Shown piece by piece: positions 14,769 through 21,894 of a DNA stretch of 21,894 bases. The stretch is from assembly GCA_963633225.1 (NCBI GenBank), contig CAVGXR010000010.1:1-21894 (forward strand). The letters run 5' to 3'. The notes beneath the pieces are model-generated. The model had not been told where the DNA came from. It did no database searches and was given only the letters and a program-made list of their open reading frames with translations. The DNA is from F23-B02 sp963633225 (lineage in GTDB: Bacteria > Bacillota > Clostridia > Oscillospirales > Oscillospiraceae). The position numbers were made by a program, and so were the translations under genes. The stretch's first letter is position 1, and every line of letters starts with the position of its first letter.

Positions 14769-15956
14769 ATGAAAGACCTAAAACATCTGATCTATTTTGA
14801 AAACCTGCTGCAGGACGCGCAGAATGAGCTCGTCACTAAGGCAGTGGAGGATGGGCAGATAGCGCTCGGCTACAACTGCTATTACATACCCGAGGTCCTC
14901 CTCAATCTTGAAGGCTGCTTCTCTTCAAGACTTCGCGCACCCGGTTGCACATCGACCGACATCGCAAACTACTACATGACCAACCGCACCTGCCCCTATG
15001 CACGTTCTATTCTCGAGCGTGCCATCGAAGGCGGCTACAATTACCTGAGCGCCCTGTTCGGCGCGGAGAGCTGCGCTACCATGGAGCGTATGGAGGAGCA
15101 CTTCTTCCTCATCAATCCCGTAAAGCACGACGGATTTTTCGTCACCCAGATCGACCCTCCCATGAAGGGCGATAAGACAAACCTTGATTACTACAAGGCT
15201 CAGCTCAAGCTCAAGGTCGTTGAGCCCATGCACGACCGCCTCGGCATCGACGTTTCCGACGAAGCCATGCGCAGGGCCATCGAGGAGCATAACGAGATCA
15301 GCCGCGTGATCACCGAGATCGGCGATTACCGCAAGCTCGACAATCCTCCCATCACCGGCTATGAGTTCCATGTTATCGAGCTGGTAAGTCAGGTCTGCCC
15401 GCACAAGCTGATCCTGCCCTACCTCAAGGAGACCCTTGAGGAGCTCAAGACACGCAAGCCCGAGGAGAAGTTCCCGTTCCGCGCCCGCGTTGCGCTCGTC
15501 GGAAGCGAGATCGACGATCCCGAGTTTACCAAGCTCATCGAGATGTGCGGCGCAATGGTCGTTGCCGACCGCTACTGCTTCGGCTCCTTCCCCGGCAGAG
15601 AGCAGATCGTCATCGAGGACGGCGAGACAGCCTTTGACGCTATCTGCCGCCACTACCTGTACTGGAACCAGTGCGCACGCTTCATGGACGGTATGAAGAT
15701 CGACCAGCGCCACGCCGTGGCGACTCAGCTCGTAGAGGACTTCAAGGCCGACGGCATCATCTACGAGAACATGAAGTTCTGTGAGTTCTGGAGCTATGAG
15801 AAGGTCCTTGCAAACCACATCTTCACGAACGAAAAGCACATTCCTTGCTGCACCATCGAGAAGGAGTACTCCCTCGGCGCAGTCGGACAGCTTCGTACAC
15901 GTTTCCAGGCGTTCATCGAATCTCTGGAGATCAAGTCCATTCAGGGAGGTAAGTAA
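14769..15956 (+). CDS. 2-hydroxyacyl-CoA dehydratase family, small subunit (module 1)
   Basis: A 395-residue member of the HgdB/BcrC-type family (2-hydroxyglutaryl-CoA dehydratase D component), whose enzymes use low-potential iron-sulfur clusters to make ketyl radicals. Family landmarks are YYIPEVLLN (residues 38-46), NRTCPYAR (Cys75), ESCATMER (Cys102), the segment ARVALVGSEIDDP (239-251), KFCEFW (Cys338) and the closing QLRTRFQAF (374-382). The three cysteines are likely ligands of a [4Fe-4S] cluster. The ATG at 14769 is used rather than the TTG six bases upstream, because GGAAGGGG is well spaced to it and the paralogue at 18765 starts with the same MKDLKHLIYF. The stop overlaps the next start (TAATG), so subunits are made in equal amounts. 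Dehydratase or reductase activity and substrate are undetermined. Confidence 0.9.
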   Translation: MKDLKHLIYFENLLQDAQNELVTKAVEDGQIALGYNCYYIPEVLLNLEGCFSSRLRAPGCTSTDIANYYMTNRTCPYARSILERAIEGGYNYLSALFGAESCATMERMEEHFFLINPVKHDGFFVTQIDPPMKGDKTNLDYYKAQLKLKVVEPMHDRLGIDVSDEAMRRAIEEHNEISRVITEIGDYRKLDNPPITGYEFHVIELVSQVCPHKLILPYLKETLEELKTRKPEEKFPFRARVALVGSEIDDPEFTKLIEMCGAMVVADRYCFGSFPGREQIVIEDGETAFDAICRHYLYWNQCARFMDGMKIDQRHAVATQLVEDFKADGIIYENMKFCEFWSYEKVLANHIFTNEKHIPCCTIEKEYSLGAVGQLRTRFQAFIESLEIKSIQGGK

Positions 15957-17560
15957 TGATGTTCGATAAAGTTATAGCAGCAGTTGACAAAAAGCTTGAA
16001 CGCTTTGACCCCATATGGCAGGCCGAAAACGGTGTCGGCGGCCAGAGAGACCGTTACTACGACAAGACCGGCGTTGCAAAATGGCGTGAGTGGCGCGGTG
16101 TTAAGGATACGCTCGTTGACTACAAGGCGTGGCTGAACAACCTCGTCTCCATGGCAATGATGGTCGCCTCCGCTCCGCTGCCCTGTCTCAAGGGCTTCTG
16201 GGAGTACCGCTGGATGGGCTCCTACCTCGGCACCTTCATGTTCATCGACCGCCTGTTCGAGGGCTTCCGCGGCTACGAGCTCGTCACCGCACACAAGTGC
16301 ATGCACGCGATCGTCCGCAGCCTGACCAAGAAGATAGCCTTTGTGCTGTCCAACGACCGCCGTCTCGGCGGCGGCAAGGATACCGACCGCATCGTACCTA
16401 TGGACGAGGTCCTGCCCCCGCTGTTCATGATGGGCTTTAAGGATCTTATCCCGTTCCCGCTCCAGACTCTGCCCGAGTTCATCATCTGTGATGTTGACCA
16501 GCACATCGAGCCCTACTACATCGACGTTGCCGAATCCTTCGGCCTTCCCGCCGACGTTTGCTCCCGCTGCGCGGCAGAGACAGGCGTTGCTCTTGACGAC
16601 GCATTCCCCCTTGTCGGCAAGGCGATGCTCTCAACAAATATGCCCTGCAACGCATCCGAGGCGACCTCCATGTTCCAGCGCCGCCGCATTGGTATGCCCG
16701 ACTTCCCCGTAACGCTCGCAATGATCCACAACGAGCCGGGTGCACATCCGTATTCGACCCAGATGCTCAAGGATGCCATCGCCTTCATAGAGAAGGAGTA
16801 CGGCGTGAAGTACGACTGGGATAATCTCTTCAAGTACGCAAAGCTCATGAACGAGCAGAACACCATAGAGCTCGAGAAGTGGGACTACTTCAAGACCCCG
16901 TATTCCGCCCTGTGCGGCATCGCAGAGACTCTGTACCGCCTGTATGCATGGGCATCTGCAAACGGCACCGATCCTTACTTCAATAAGGTAGACCGCAAGG
17001 TCATCAAGATCATGCGCAAGGCCTATGAGGAGAAGAAGGAGCCCTTCGGCGGACGTACCCGCCACCGCGCCTTCCTGTGGGGACCCTCCGCTGTTTACTA
17101 CACCGATTTCCCGACCTGGACTCAGAACTGCTGGGGCATCAATATCGTCCTGAACATGGACTCCACCATGGGTCACAACATGATAAACACCGAAGATCCC
17201 GAGGAGGCTATCAAGGATCTGGCTCTGTTCTCGGAAAAGGCGACCATGCGTCATCACGCCGTCGGCGGCTGGGACAACGTCAACGCCATCTGGGAGTGGG
17301 CAAAGAACTTCAACTGCGATATGGTTCTCATGAACGATAATATCGCCTGCAAGGGTATGCTCGGCGTTCACGCTCTCATGGAGGAGCAGGCAAGAGATCT
17401 CGGCTTCCACTTCATCTTCATCGAGCATGACCTTGAAGACAGCCGCACTGTTTCCCGTCAGGATATGCGCAACTGCGTAAACGGCTACATGTCCGTCGTT
17501 CTGGGCGAGAAGCCTCTCGACCCCACCCTCGTCGAGTTTGACGACAGCGCTGCATATTAA
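15956..17560 (+). CDS. 2-hydroxyacyl-CoA dehydratase family, large subunit (module 1)
   Basis: A 534-residue partner of the preceding small subunit, larger than the classical 2-HAD subunits (about 380-480 residues) because of an N-terminal extension. The core begins near REWRGVKD (residues 44-51). Likely cluster cysteines are Cys202 (GLPADVC), Cys231 (NMPC) and Cys465 (NIAC), each conserved in the module 2 paralogue; NCWGI (Cys392) is also shared. DSRTVSRQDM near residue 495 is family-like. It should form a heterodimer that holds the active-site cluster and binds the CoA substrate. GGGAGG lies before the ATG inside the upstream gene. It is followed after 18 bases by a small membrane protein gene. 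It could be a dehydratase, a reductase of the benzoyl-CoA type or a double-cubane-cluster protein; sequence alone cannot decide. Confidence 0.88.
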   Translation: MMFDKVIAAVDKKLERFDPIWQAENGVGGQRDRYYDKTGVAKWREWRGVKDTLVDYKAWLNNLVSMAMMVASAPLPCLKGFWEYRWMGSYLGTFMFIDRLFEGFRGYELVTAHKCMHAIVRSLTKKIAFVLSNDRRLGGGKDTDRIVPMDEVLPPLFMMGFKDLIPFPLQTLPEFIICDVDQHIEPYYIDVAESFGLPADVCSRCAAETGVALDDAFPLVGKAMLSTNMPCNASEATSMFQRRRIGMPDFPVTLAMIHNEPGAHPYSTQMLKDAIAFIEKEYGVKYDWDNLFKYAKLMNEQNTIELEKWDYFKTPYSALCGIAETLYRLYAWASANGTDPYFNKVDRKVIKIMRKAYEEKKEPFGGRTRHRAFLWGPSAVYYTDFPTWTQNCWGINIVLNMDSTMGHNMINTEDPEEAIKDLALFSEKATMRHHAVGGWDNVNAIWEWAKNFNCDMVLMNDNIACKGMLGVHALMEEQARDLGFHFIFIEHDLEDSRTVSRQDMRNCVNGYMSVVLGEKPLDPTLVEFDDSAAY

Positions 17561-17578
17561 TAGGAGGATATAATAACG

Positions 17579-17752
17579 ATGAAAAACGTTGCTAAGATCG
17601 GCGGCAAGCTCGCCCTGTTCGCATTCCTCGGCTTCGTCGGAACCTTTACACTGTATATCACAAACGGCGAAAACAAGCTCATATACTATGTCATTCGCCC
17701 GCTGCTGAATAAGCATTACGACTCTCAGGTCCGCGACCGCAGAATCGTCTGA
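17579..17752 (+). CDS. 57-residue single-pass membrane protein in the dehydratase operon
   Basis: A small gene with a strong AGGAGG at 17562-17567, right spacing and ATG start, ending at a TGA just before a terminator. The product begins MKNVAKIGGK, has one hydrophobic segment at about residues 10-28 (LALFAFLGFVGTFTLYIT) and a basic cytoplasm- or surface-facing tail ending in DRRIV. Its position, 18 bases after the large subunit and before the terminator, makes cotranslation with the first dehydratase pair almost certain. I do not recognise it. It may tether the soluble dehydratase to the membrane, for example near an Rnf-type electron donor (inference). There is no second copy after the second pair. 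Confidence 0.75.
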   Translation: MKNVAKIGGKLALFAFLGFVGTFTLYITNGENKLIYYVIRPLLNKHYDSQVRDRRIV

Positions 17753-17770
17753 TAGAGTATTTTCAATCAC

Positions 17771-17800
17771 AAGAGACCTCGTATTTCGGGGTCTCTTTTT
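17771..17800 (+). terminator. Rho-independent terminator ending dehydratase module 1
   Basis: An 8-bp stem AAGAGACC with GGTCTCTT, short loop, then a T-run to 17800. It splits the dehydratase locus into two transcription units. Confidence 0.8.
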
Positions 17801-17901
17801 GTGCTTGCAAACAAATTGACAATTTTGTTGAAAGTGTATAGCCGAAGCCTTTTTTTGCGCAAAAAAACCTGAATTTTTCATATAAACCGTAACATAATCT
17901 C

Positions 17902-17930
17902 TTGCAAAACCAAGGTGTTTGTGTTAAACT
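17902..17930 (+). promoter_or_regulatory. Extended -10 promoter for the ATPase and second dehydratase pair
   Basis: TTGCAA (17902-17907), 17-base spacer ending in TGT, TAAACT (17925-17930). A separate TTGACA at 17816-17821 lacks a good -10 box at normal spacing, so this site is preferred. Confidence 0.5.
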
Positions 17931-17983
17931 GTTATCAAAATGCGTAAGGTGTATCTGAGCGCAATTGAAGGGGGGACGAATTA

Positions 17984-18748
17984 TTGGAAAACAAAGCAAA
18001 GATCATCGCAGTCGCCGGTAAGGGCGGTGTCGGCAAGACATCGATCTCGGCGTCGATCGTAAGGCTTCTGGTGGAGAACTTTCCCGATAAGAAGATCCTT
18101 GCGATAGATGCAGACCCCGCGGTCGGCCTGTCGGTCGCTCTCGGTGTTGACGTTAAGCTCACGCTTGACGATATCCGCATGAGCATCGTTGACAGCGTCG
18201 AAAACGGCGAAACGAGAGAAGCGCTCGAGCTTCTCAGTGAAGCAAGGTTCAAGATCTTTGACGCACTGGTCGAAATGCCCGGCTTTGCATTTCTCGGCAT
18301 CGGCAGACCTGAAAGCTCCGGCTGCTACTGCAAGGTCAATTCCTACCTGAAGGAAGTCATCGGCATTCTGGCAAACAGCTTCGACTATGTCGTCATCGAC
18401 GGCGAGGCCGGAATAGAGCAGATCCAGCGCCGCGTTATGGATAAGGTAACGCATCTGCTGCTCGTGACCGACCAGAGCAAGAAGGGCTGCCAGGTCGTAT
18501 CCACGATCAAGAACGTCGCAGACGAGCTGATCGTTTACGATAAGATCGGCGCCATCGTAAACAGAATGACAAATCCCGAGCTCGCGGAGCTCATCACAGT
18601 GCCCGGTGTTGACATCGTGGCACGCATCCCAGCGGACAGTGCATTTGCCGCAAACGATATAAAGGGTCAGAGCGTGCTCAGCCTGCCCGAAGATTCTCTT
18701 ATGCTCAAGGGAGTAAAGGAAGCACTCCAAAAAATAGAAATTCTTTGA
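17984..18748 (+). CDS. CooC-type P-loop ATPase with CxC metal motif
   Basis: A 254-residue SIMIBI-class ATPase. The deviant Walker A GKGGVGKTS is at residues 12-20, with IDADP (Asp43) following. Cys114-Tyr-Cys116 matches the CxC motif by which CooC dimers bind a metal ion, and VIDGEAGIEQ (137-146) matches the CooC motif DxEAGxEH. In carbon monoxide dehydrogenase operons CooC drives ATP-dependent nickel insertion (established). No CODH is present here; instead the gene lies between two dehydratase pairs and 16 bases before the second. It may mature their metal clusters or, less likely, deliver electrons in the way NifH does. The TTG start has a well-spaced AGGGGGG; no better start in frame is near. 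Confidence 0.88.
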   Translation: MENKAKIIAVAGKGGVGKTSISASIVRLLVENFPDKKILAIDADPAVGLSVALGVDVKLTLDDIRMSIVDSVENGETREALELLSEARFKIFDALVEMPGFAFLGIGRPESSGCYCKVNSYLKEVIGILANSFDYVVIDGEAGIEQIQRRVMDKVTHLLLVTDQSKKGCQVVSTIKNVADELIVYDKIGAIVNRMTNPELAELITVPGVDIVARIPADSAFAANDIKGQSVLSLPEDSLMLKGVKEALQKIEIL

Positions 18749-18764
18749 AGAAGAGGTGTAACAT

Positions 18765-19961
18765 TTGAAAGATCTTAAGCATCTGATCTACTTCGAAAGT
18801 CTTCTTGAGAATGCCGACAACGAGCTGGTAAAGCAGGCTCAGGCTGAGGGCGATATCTGCCTTGGCTACACTTGCTATCATGTTCCCGAAGCGCTTCTCA
18901 ACATAGGCAACTGTTTCTCCGTGCGTCTGCGCGCACCGAAGACAGGCTCTATCGACATCGCAACCTACTACATGTCCAACTACACCTGCGAGTACGCCCG
19001 CGCACTCGTCGAACGCGCCATCGAGGGCGGCTATCAGTTCCTCGACGCAATGATCGGTGTGGACGCCTGCTCCATGATGAACCGCGCAATGGAGCACTTC
19101 GAGGTCCTGAAGGTCAACACTAAGGAAAAGTTCTTTGTAACTCACATGGACATTCCCTTCAAGGTGACCGACTACACCCTCGATGCTTACACAATTCAGA
19201 TGCAGAAGCACGTTCTGGACAATCTGCACGAGAAGTTCGGCGTTGACGTATCCGACAAGGCCATCCGCAAGGCCATCAAGGAGCACAACGAGGTCTGCAA
19301 GATCCTCACCGAGATCGGCGATATGCGCAAGGCAGAGAACCCCGTTATCACCGGCTATGAGTATCACATCCTCAACCTCGTATCCTTCACCTGCCCGAAG
19401 AGACTCATTCTCCCGTACCTGAAGGAGACTCTGAAGGAGCTCAAGACCCGTAAGCCCGATCCCAAGCCCTGGTTCCGTGCAAGAGTCGCAATAGTCGGCT
19501 CCGAGATCGACGATCCCAACCTGACCAAGCTTATCGAGGGCTGCGGCGCATTCATTTGCTCGGACCGTCACTGCTTCGGTTCGACTCCCGGCCGCGAGGT
19601 CATCGAGATTAACGACGAGGAGCCTGCACTCAGACAGCTCTGCCGTCACATCATGGAGTACTCCGAGTGTGCCCGTTACATATCCGACGAGAAGGTTATG
19701 CAGCGCCGTCACACCGCAGACCGTCTTGCAAAGGAGTACCACGCAGAGGGCATCATCTACGAGCAGATGAAGTACTGCGACTACTGGGGCTTCGAGCGTG
19801 CGCTCGTCAGCCATGTTATGGCTGATGAATACGGCTGGCCCGTACTGTCTATCGACAGACTGTACAACAACGGCAACTCCGGTCAGCTCCGTACCCGCTG
19901 CCAGGCATTCGTTGAATCTCTGGAAATCAAGCGTATTCATAAAGAGGAGGGCAAGAAGTAA
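18765..19961 (+). CDS. 2-hydroxyacyl-CoA dehydratase family, small subunit (module 2)
   Basis: A 398-residue paralogue of the module 1 small subunit, aligning without gaps for almost the whole length; by hand count 67 of the first 110 residues are identical. The three candidate cluster cysteines fall at the very same positions: Cys75 (NYTCEYAR), Cys102 (DACSMM) and Cys338 (KYCDYW). The segment ARVAIVGSEIDDP (239-251) and QLRTRCQAF are also kept. The start is TTG at 18765 with AGAGGTG six bases upstream and the same MKDLKHLIYF opening. It follows the CooC-type ATPase by 16 bases and its stop overlaps the next start (TAATG). It is probably one half of a second heterodimer with a different or consecutive substrate, but exchange of subunits between modules is possible. 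Confidence 0.9.
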   Translation: MKDLKHLIYFESLLENADNELVKQAQAEGDICLGYTCYHVPEALLNIGNCFSVRLRAPKTGSIDIATYYMSNYTCEYARALVERAIEGGYQFLDAMIGVDACSMMNRAMEHFEVLKVNTKEKFFVTHMDIPFKVTDYTLDAYTIQMQKHVLDNLHEKFGVDVSDKAIRKAIKEHNEVCKILTEIGDMRKAENPVITGYEYHILNLVSFTCPKRLILPYLKETLKELKTRKPDPKPWFRARVAIVGSEIDDPNLTKLIEGCGAFICSDRHCFGSTPGREVIEINDEEPALRQLCRHIMEYSECARYISDEKVMQRRHTADRLAKEYHAEGIIYEQMKYCDYWGFERALVSHVMADEYGWPVLSIDRLYNNGNSGQLRTRCQAFVESLEIKRIHKEEGKK

Positions 19962-21748
19962 TGGCTAAGACTCCTAAATATCCCAATCCCAAGTTTTTTA
20001 AGGCTAAAGATAATATCGACTGGAAGGCCCAGTGGGAAAACCTGAAGGTCTGCGGCGGTATCTTCTATGATATGCTCAAGGAGACCGACTGGGAAGCCTT
20101 CAAGAACGGCTGGAAGAACACCCTGAAGATGGACGCAGAGCGCATCAAGGAGGAGTACAATTCCTTCATGGCACTCGACCAGCAGGGCAAGCTTGACGCA
20201 GTTCTCTACGGTGAGAAGAGACTTGGCAGATTGTATGCCAAGGGCGCAATGGCAACCGTCCGCCGTGAGTGGCGCGGCGTTAAGGACACCGCATACGACT
20301 TCTATGAGTGGGCTCGTATGTGGGGTATGCTCCTTATGACCTTCTCCAAGGACCTCATCCCCGCGCTCAACAGTGCTCTGCACTACCGCTGGATGATCTC
20401 CTACTTCTGCTGCCACGGCTTTATGGATAAGAACATCATGGGTCAGCGCGGCCGCGCTCTCCGCATGAGCCATACTCTTATCTACGATATATTCCGCTAT
20501 GTTGCAGAGAACCTCGTTCTTCTGTCCAAGGCTGACCGCAAGAACGGCAACAGCATCGAGCTCAACAAGATGCTCGTAACCTTCGACGAGATGACCATGG
20601 GTCAGATCATGGCTGGCTTCCCCGACCTCGTGGGTATTCCTCACCAGCTGCTGCCCGTCTTCCTCGTCTCCGAGATCGACCAGCTCACCTGCGTACCTTA
20701 CATCGACGCAGTCGAGTCCTTCGGTCTGCCCGCAGACTGCTGCCCGGTTCCTTCCTCCGAGTGCGGCGCACTGGTCATCGACGCACTGCCTGATATGGGC
20801 TCCTGCTTCATCTCCAGCTCCATGCCCTGCGACGGCTCCACCATGGCGTCCTCTTACTTTGCACGCCGTTTCCCGAACATCCCCGTGTTCCACCTCTGCT
20901 TCCCCGTACGTTACGAGGACGAATCCGTTCTGCAGAGCGCTGCCGAGGATATCAAGGCCTGCATCAAGTTCATCGAGGATAAGACCGGCGCAAAGTGGAA
21001 TTGGGACGCTTACTTCACTGCAATGAAGCGCTTCAACAAGGAAACCGCTTATGAGCTTGAAAAGTGGGAGATCAACAAGACCAAGTATCCGCAGCTTCTC
21101 GGCCCGTGCTACGAGCTGTTCCGCAAGTGGAACTACGAGATGGACGGCGGTATCGATCCCCGTGTCATGGCTACCTGCGAAAAGATCAGCAAGCTGATCC
21201 GCGAGGCATATGAGAACCGTGACGAAGCTTGGGTCGGCAAGATGAAGTACCGTGCAATCGTATGGTCCTGCCCGGCTCACTACTATGCAAACTTCTCCAA
21301 CTGGGCTGCCAACTGCTGGGGCATCGACGTCCTGGTCGAGATGGAATCCCTCAACTTCACCAAGCCTCTCGAGACCGAGGACAAGGAAGAAGCACTCCGC
21401 GATCTGGCCCGCCTGTACGAGCGCATGGTCATGCGCCGTCACACCAACGGCGGTTACCACAACGTCGTAACCGAGCTGTGGCGTCAGTGCGAAGAGTGGA
21501 ACGCAAAGCTCATCATCATGTACCAGAACGTCGCCTGCAAGAACATGGCTACCGTTCAGGGTCTGCTTGATGATCAGGGCCGTGAGCGCGGCTACGATCT
21601 CATCTGGATCGAGCACGACCTTATGGACCCGCGTACCGTTTCCCGCCGCACCATGCGCGACAAGGTAAACGAGTACATGCGCACTGTTATGAACGCAGAG
21701 CCCGTCGATCCTTCGCTCGTCGAGTTCGAGGACGAAGTCTGCATGTAA
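19961..21748 (+). CDS. 2-hydroxyacyl-CoA dehydratase family, large subunit (module 2)
   Basis: A 595-residue paralogue of the module 1 large subunit with about 58 more residues before the shared REWRGVKD (here 102-109). This N-terminal part is rich in Trp and Lys and is not recognised. The candidate cluster cysteines are kept: Cys261 (GLPADCC), Cys290 (SMPC) and Cys526 (NVAC), plus Cys452 in NCWGI. This copy has extra cysteines in the first motif (CCPVPSSEC), so its cluster or pocket may differ. The C-terminus (DPSLVEFED) matches module 1 (DPTLVEFDD). It is the last gene of the second unit; no CoA-transferase, acyl-CoA dehydrogenase or electron-transfer flavoprotein follows before the window ends. 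Codon use is strongly biased, as for high expression. Confidence 0.88.
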   Translation: MAKTPKYPNPKFFKAKDNIDWKAQWENLKVCGGIFYDMLKETDWEAFKNGWKNTLKMDAERIKEEYNSFMALDQQGKLDAVLYGEKRLGRLYAKGAMATVRREWRGVKDTAYDFYEWARMWGMLLMTFSKDLIPALNSALHYRWMISYFCCHGFMDKNIMGQRGRALRMSHTLIYDIFRYVAENLVLLSKADRKNGNSIELNKMLVTFDEMTMGQIMAGFPDLVGIPHQLLPVFLVSEIDQLTCVPYIDAVESFGLPADCCPVPSSECGALVIDALPDMGSCFISSSMPCDGSTMASSYFARRFPNIPVFHLCFPVRYEDESVLQSAAEDIKACIKFIEDKTGAKWNWDAYFTAMKRFNKETAYELEKWEINKTKYPQLLGPCYELFRKWNYEMDGGIDPRVMATCEKISKLIREAYENRDEAWVGKMKYRAIVWSCPAHYYANFSNWAANCWGIDVLVEMESLNFTKPLETEDKEEALRDLARLYERMVMRRHTNGGYHNVVTELWRQCEEWNAKLIIMYQNVACKNMATVQGLLDDQGRERGYDLIWIEHDLMDPRTVSRRTMRDKVNEYMRTVMNAEPVDPSLVEFEDEVCM

Positions 21749-21752
21749 TCGC

Positions 21753-21890
21753 GTTAAGCAAACATGCCGGTGGCATGTTTGTAGCGATTACCGCAGGAGC
21801 TATGCTCCGAGGATGGCAGTCCGTGCGATAGGCAAATGTGCCTGACAGTCGGCAGTTTGTAGTTAAGCAAACATGCCGGTGGCATGTTTG
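21753..21890. repeat. Palindrome repeated twice, with smaller hairpins between
   Basis: The same 29-base sequence occurs at 21753-21781 and 21862-21890, each with a perfect 10-bp stem (CAAACATGCC/GGCATGTTTG, loop GGT). Between them are GGAGC-TAT-GCTCC (21796-21808) and AGGCA-AATG-TGCCT (21830-21843). There is no T-run, so it is not a classical terminator. It lies right after the last dehydratase gene and continues past the window edge. Like 1-121, it looks like a string of extragenic palindromic elements. Confidence 0.75.
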
Positions 21891-21894
21891 CAGC

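Noticed and set aside
17984..18748. Nitrogenase-like reductase (NifH/BchL) identity for the ATPase
   Set aside because: NifH-type proteins have two well-separated cluster cysteines per subunit; here the cysteines form CxC as in CooC, with DGEAGIEQ as a CooC-type motif.
17984..18748. HgdC-type ASKHA activator of the dehydratases
   Set aside because: It has a deviant Walker A P-loop, which ASKHA ATPases lack.
19937..21616. Long minus-strand frame of 559 codons opposite the module 2 large subunit
   Set aside because: Strong codon bias in the real gene leaves the opposite strand open; it has no ribosome site, no family motif, and similar shadow frames occur opposite the paralogue at 16631-17881.
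21753..21894. CRISPR repeats or a Rho-independent terminator
   Set aside because: Two copies 109 bases apart with structured sequence between do not fit CRISPR spacing, and there is no T-run for a terminator.

Overview
The window looks like chromosomal DNA of an anaerobic, Gram-positive (monoderm) gut-type Clostridium relative, probably in or near Oscillospiraceae/Ruminococcaceae. This is inferred from moderately GC-rich genes with strong AGGAGG-type ribosome sites, sigma-A promoters, Rho-independent terminators, SLH-domain surface proteins, a class B sortase with a wall-anchored substrate, and oxygen-sensitive-type 2-hydroxyacyl-CoA dehydratase (2-HAD) enzymes. No tRNA, rRNA, CRISPR array, transposase or phage gene was seen.

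Layout. 1-155 is a run of intergenic hairpins. 163-1563 (minus) is a TetR regulator followed by a short-chain dehydrogenase, divergent from 1907-5283 (plus), an acyl-CoA synthetase followed by an SLH-anchored GDSL-like hydrolase. 5284-5723 has no gene but holds a candidate small RNA ending at a terminator and an 87-bp tandem repeat. 5724-7774 is a two-gene unit: an unknown membrane-anchored protein and a UbiB/ABC1-family kinase-like protein. 7999-9339 is a BspA-type leucine-rich-repeat protein with three SLH domains. 9406-13364 (minus) is a cell-wall module: an Asp-Ala-repeat protein with an HPETG sorting signal, a membrane-anchored protein with a probable alpha/alpha toroid, and a class B sortase. 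13717-14583 is a pyridoxal-kinase-type enzyme.

The most striking part is 14640-21748. It has two complete, paralogous pairs of 2-HAD/benzoyl-CoA-reductase-family subunits (small + large). Each pair overlaps by one base, and each subunit keeps three family-type cysteines suited to an iron-sulfur cluster. Between the pairs lie a 57-residue single-pass membrane protein and a P-loop ATPase of the CooC type with a CxC metal motif. The usual ASKHA activator of these dehydratases (HgdC/BcrA/BcrD type) is not in the window. The first unit has a near-consensus promoter with a 5'-terminal hairpin. A terminator and a new promoter separate it from the ATPase plus second pair. Codon use is strongly biased (Lys nearly always AAG), which suggests high expression. 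I read this as a specialised two-module radical dehydratase or reductase system with a CooC-like maturation or electron-delivery ATPase. Its substrate cannot be told from sequence.
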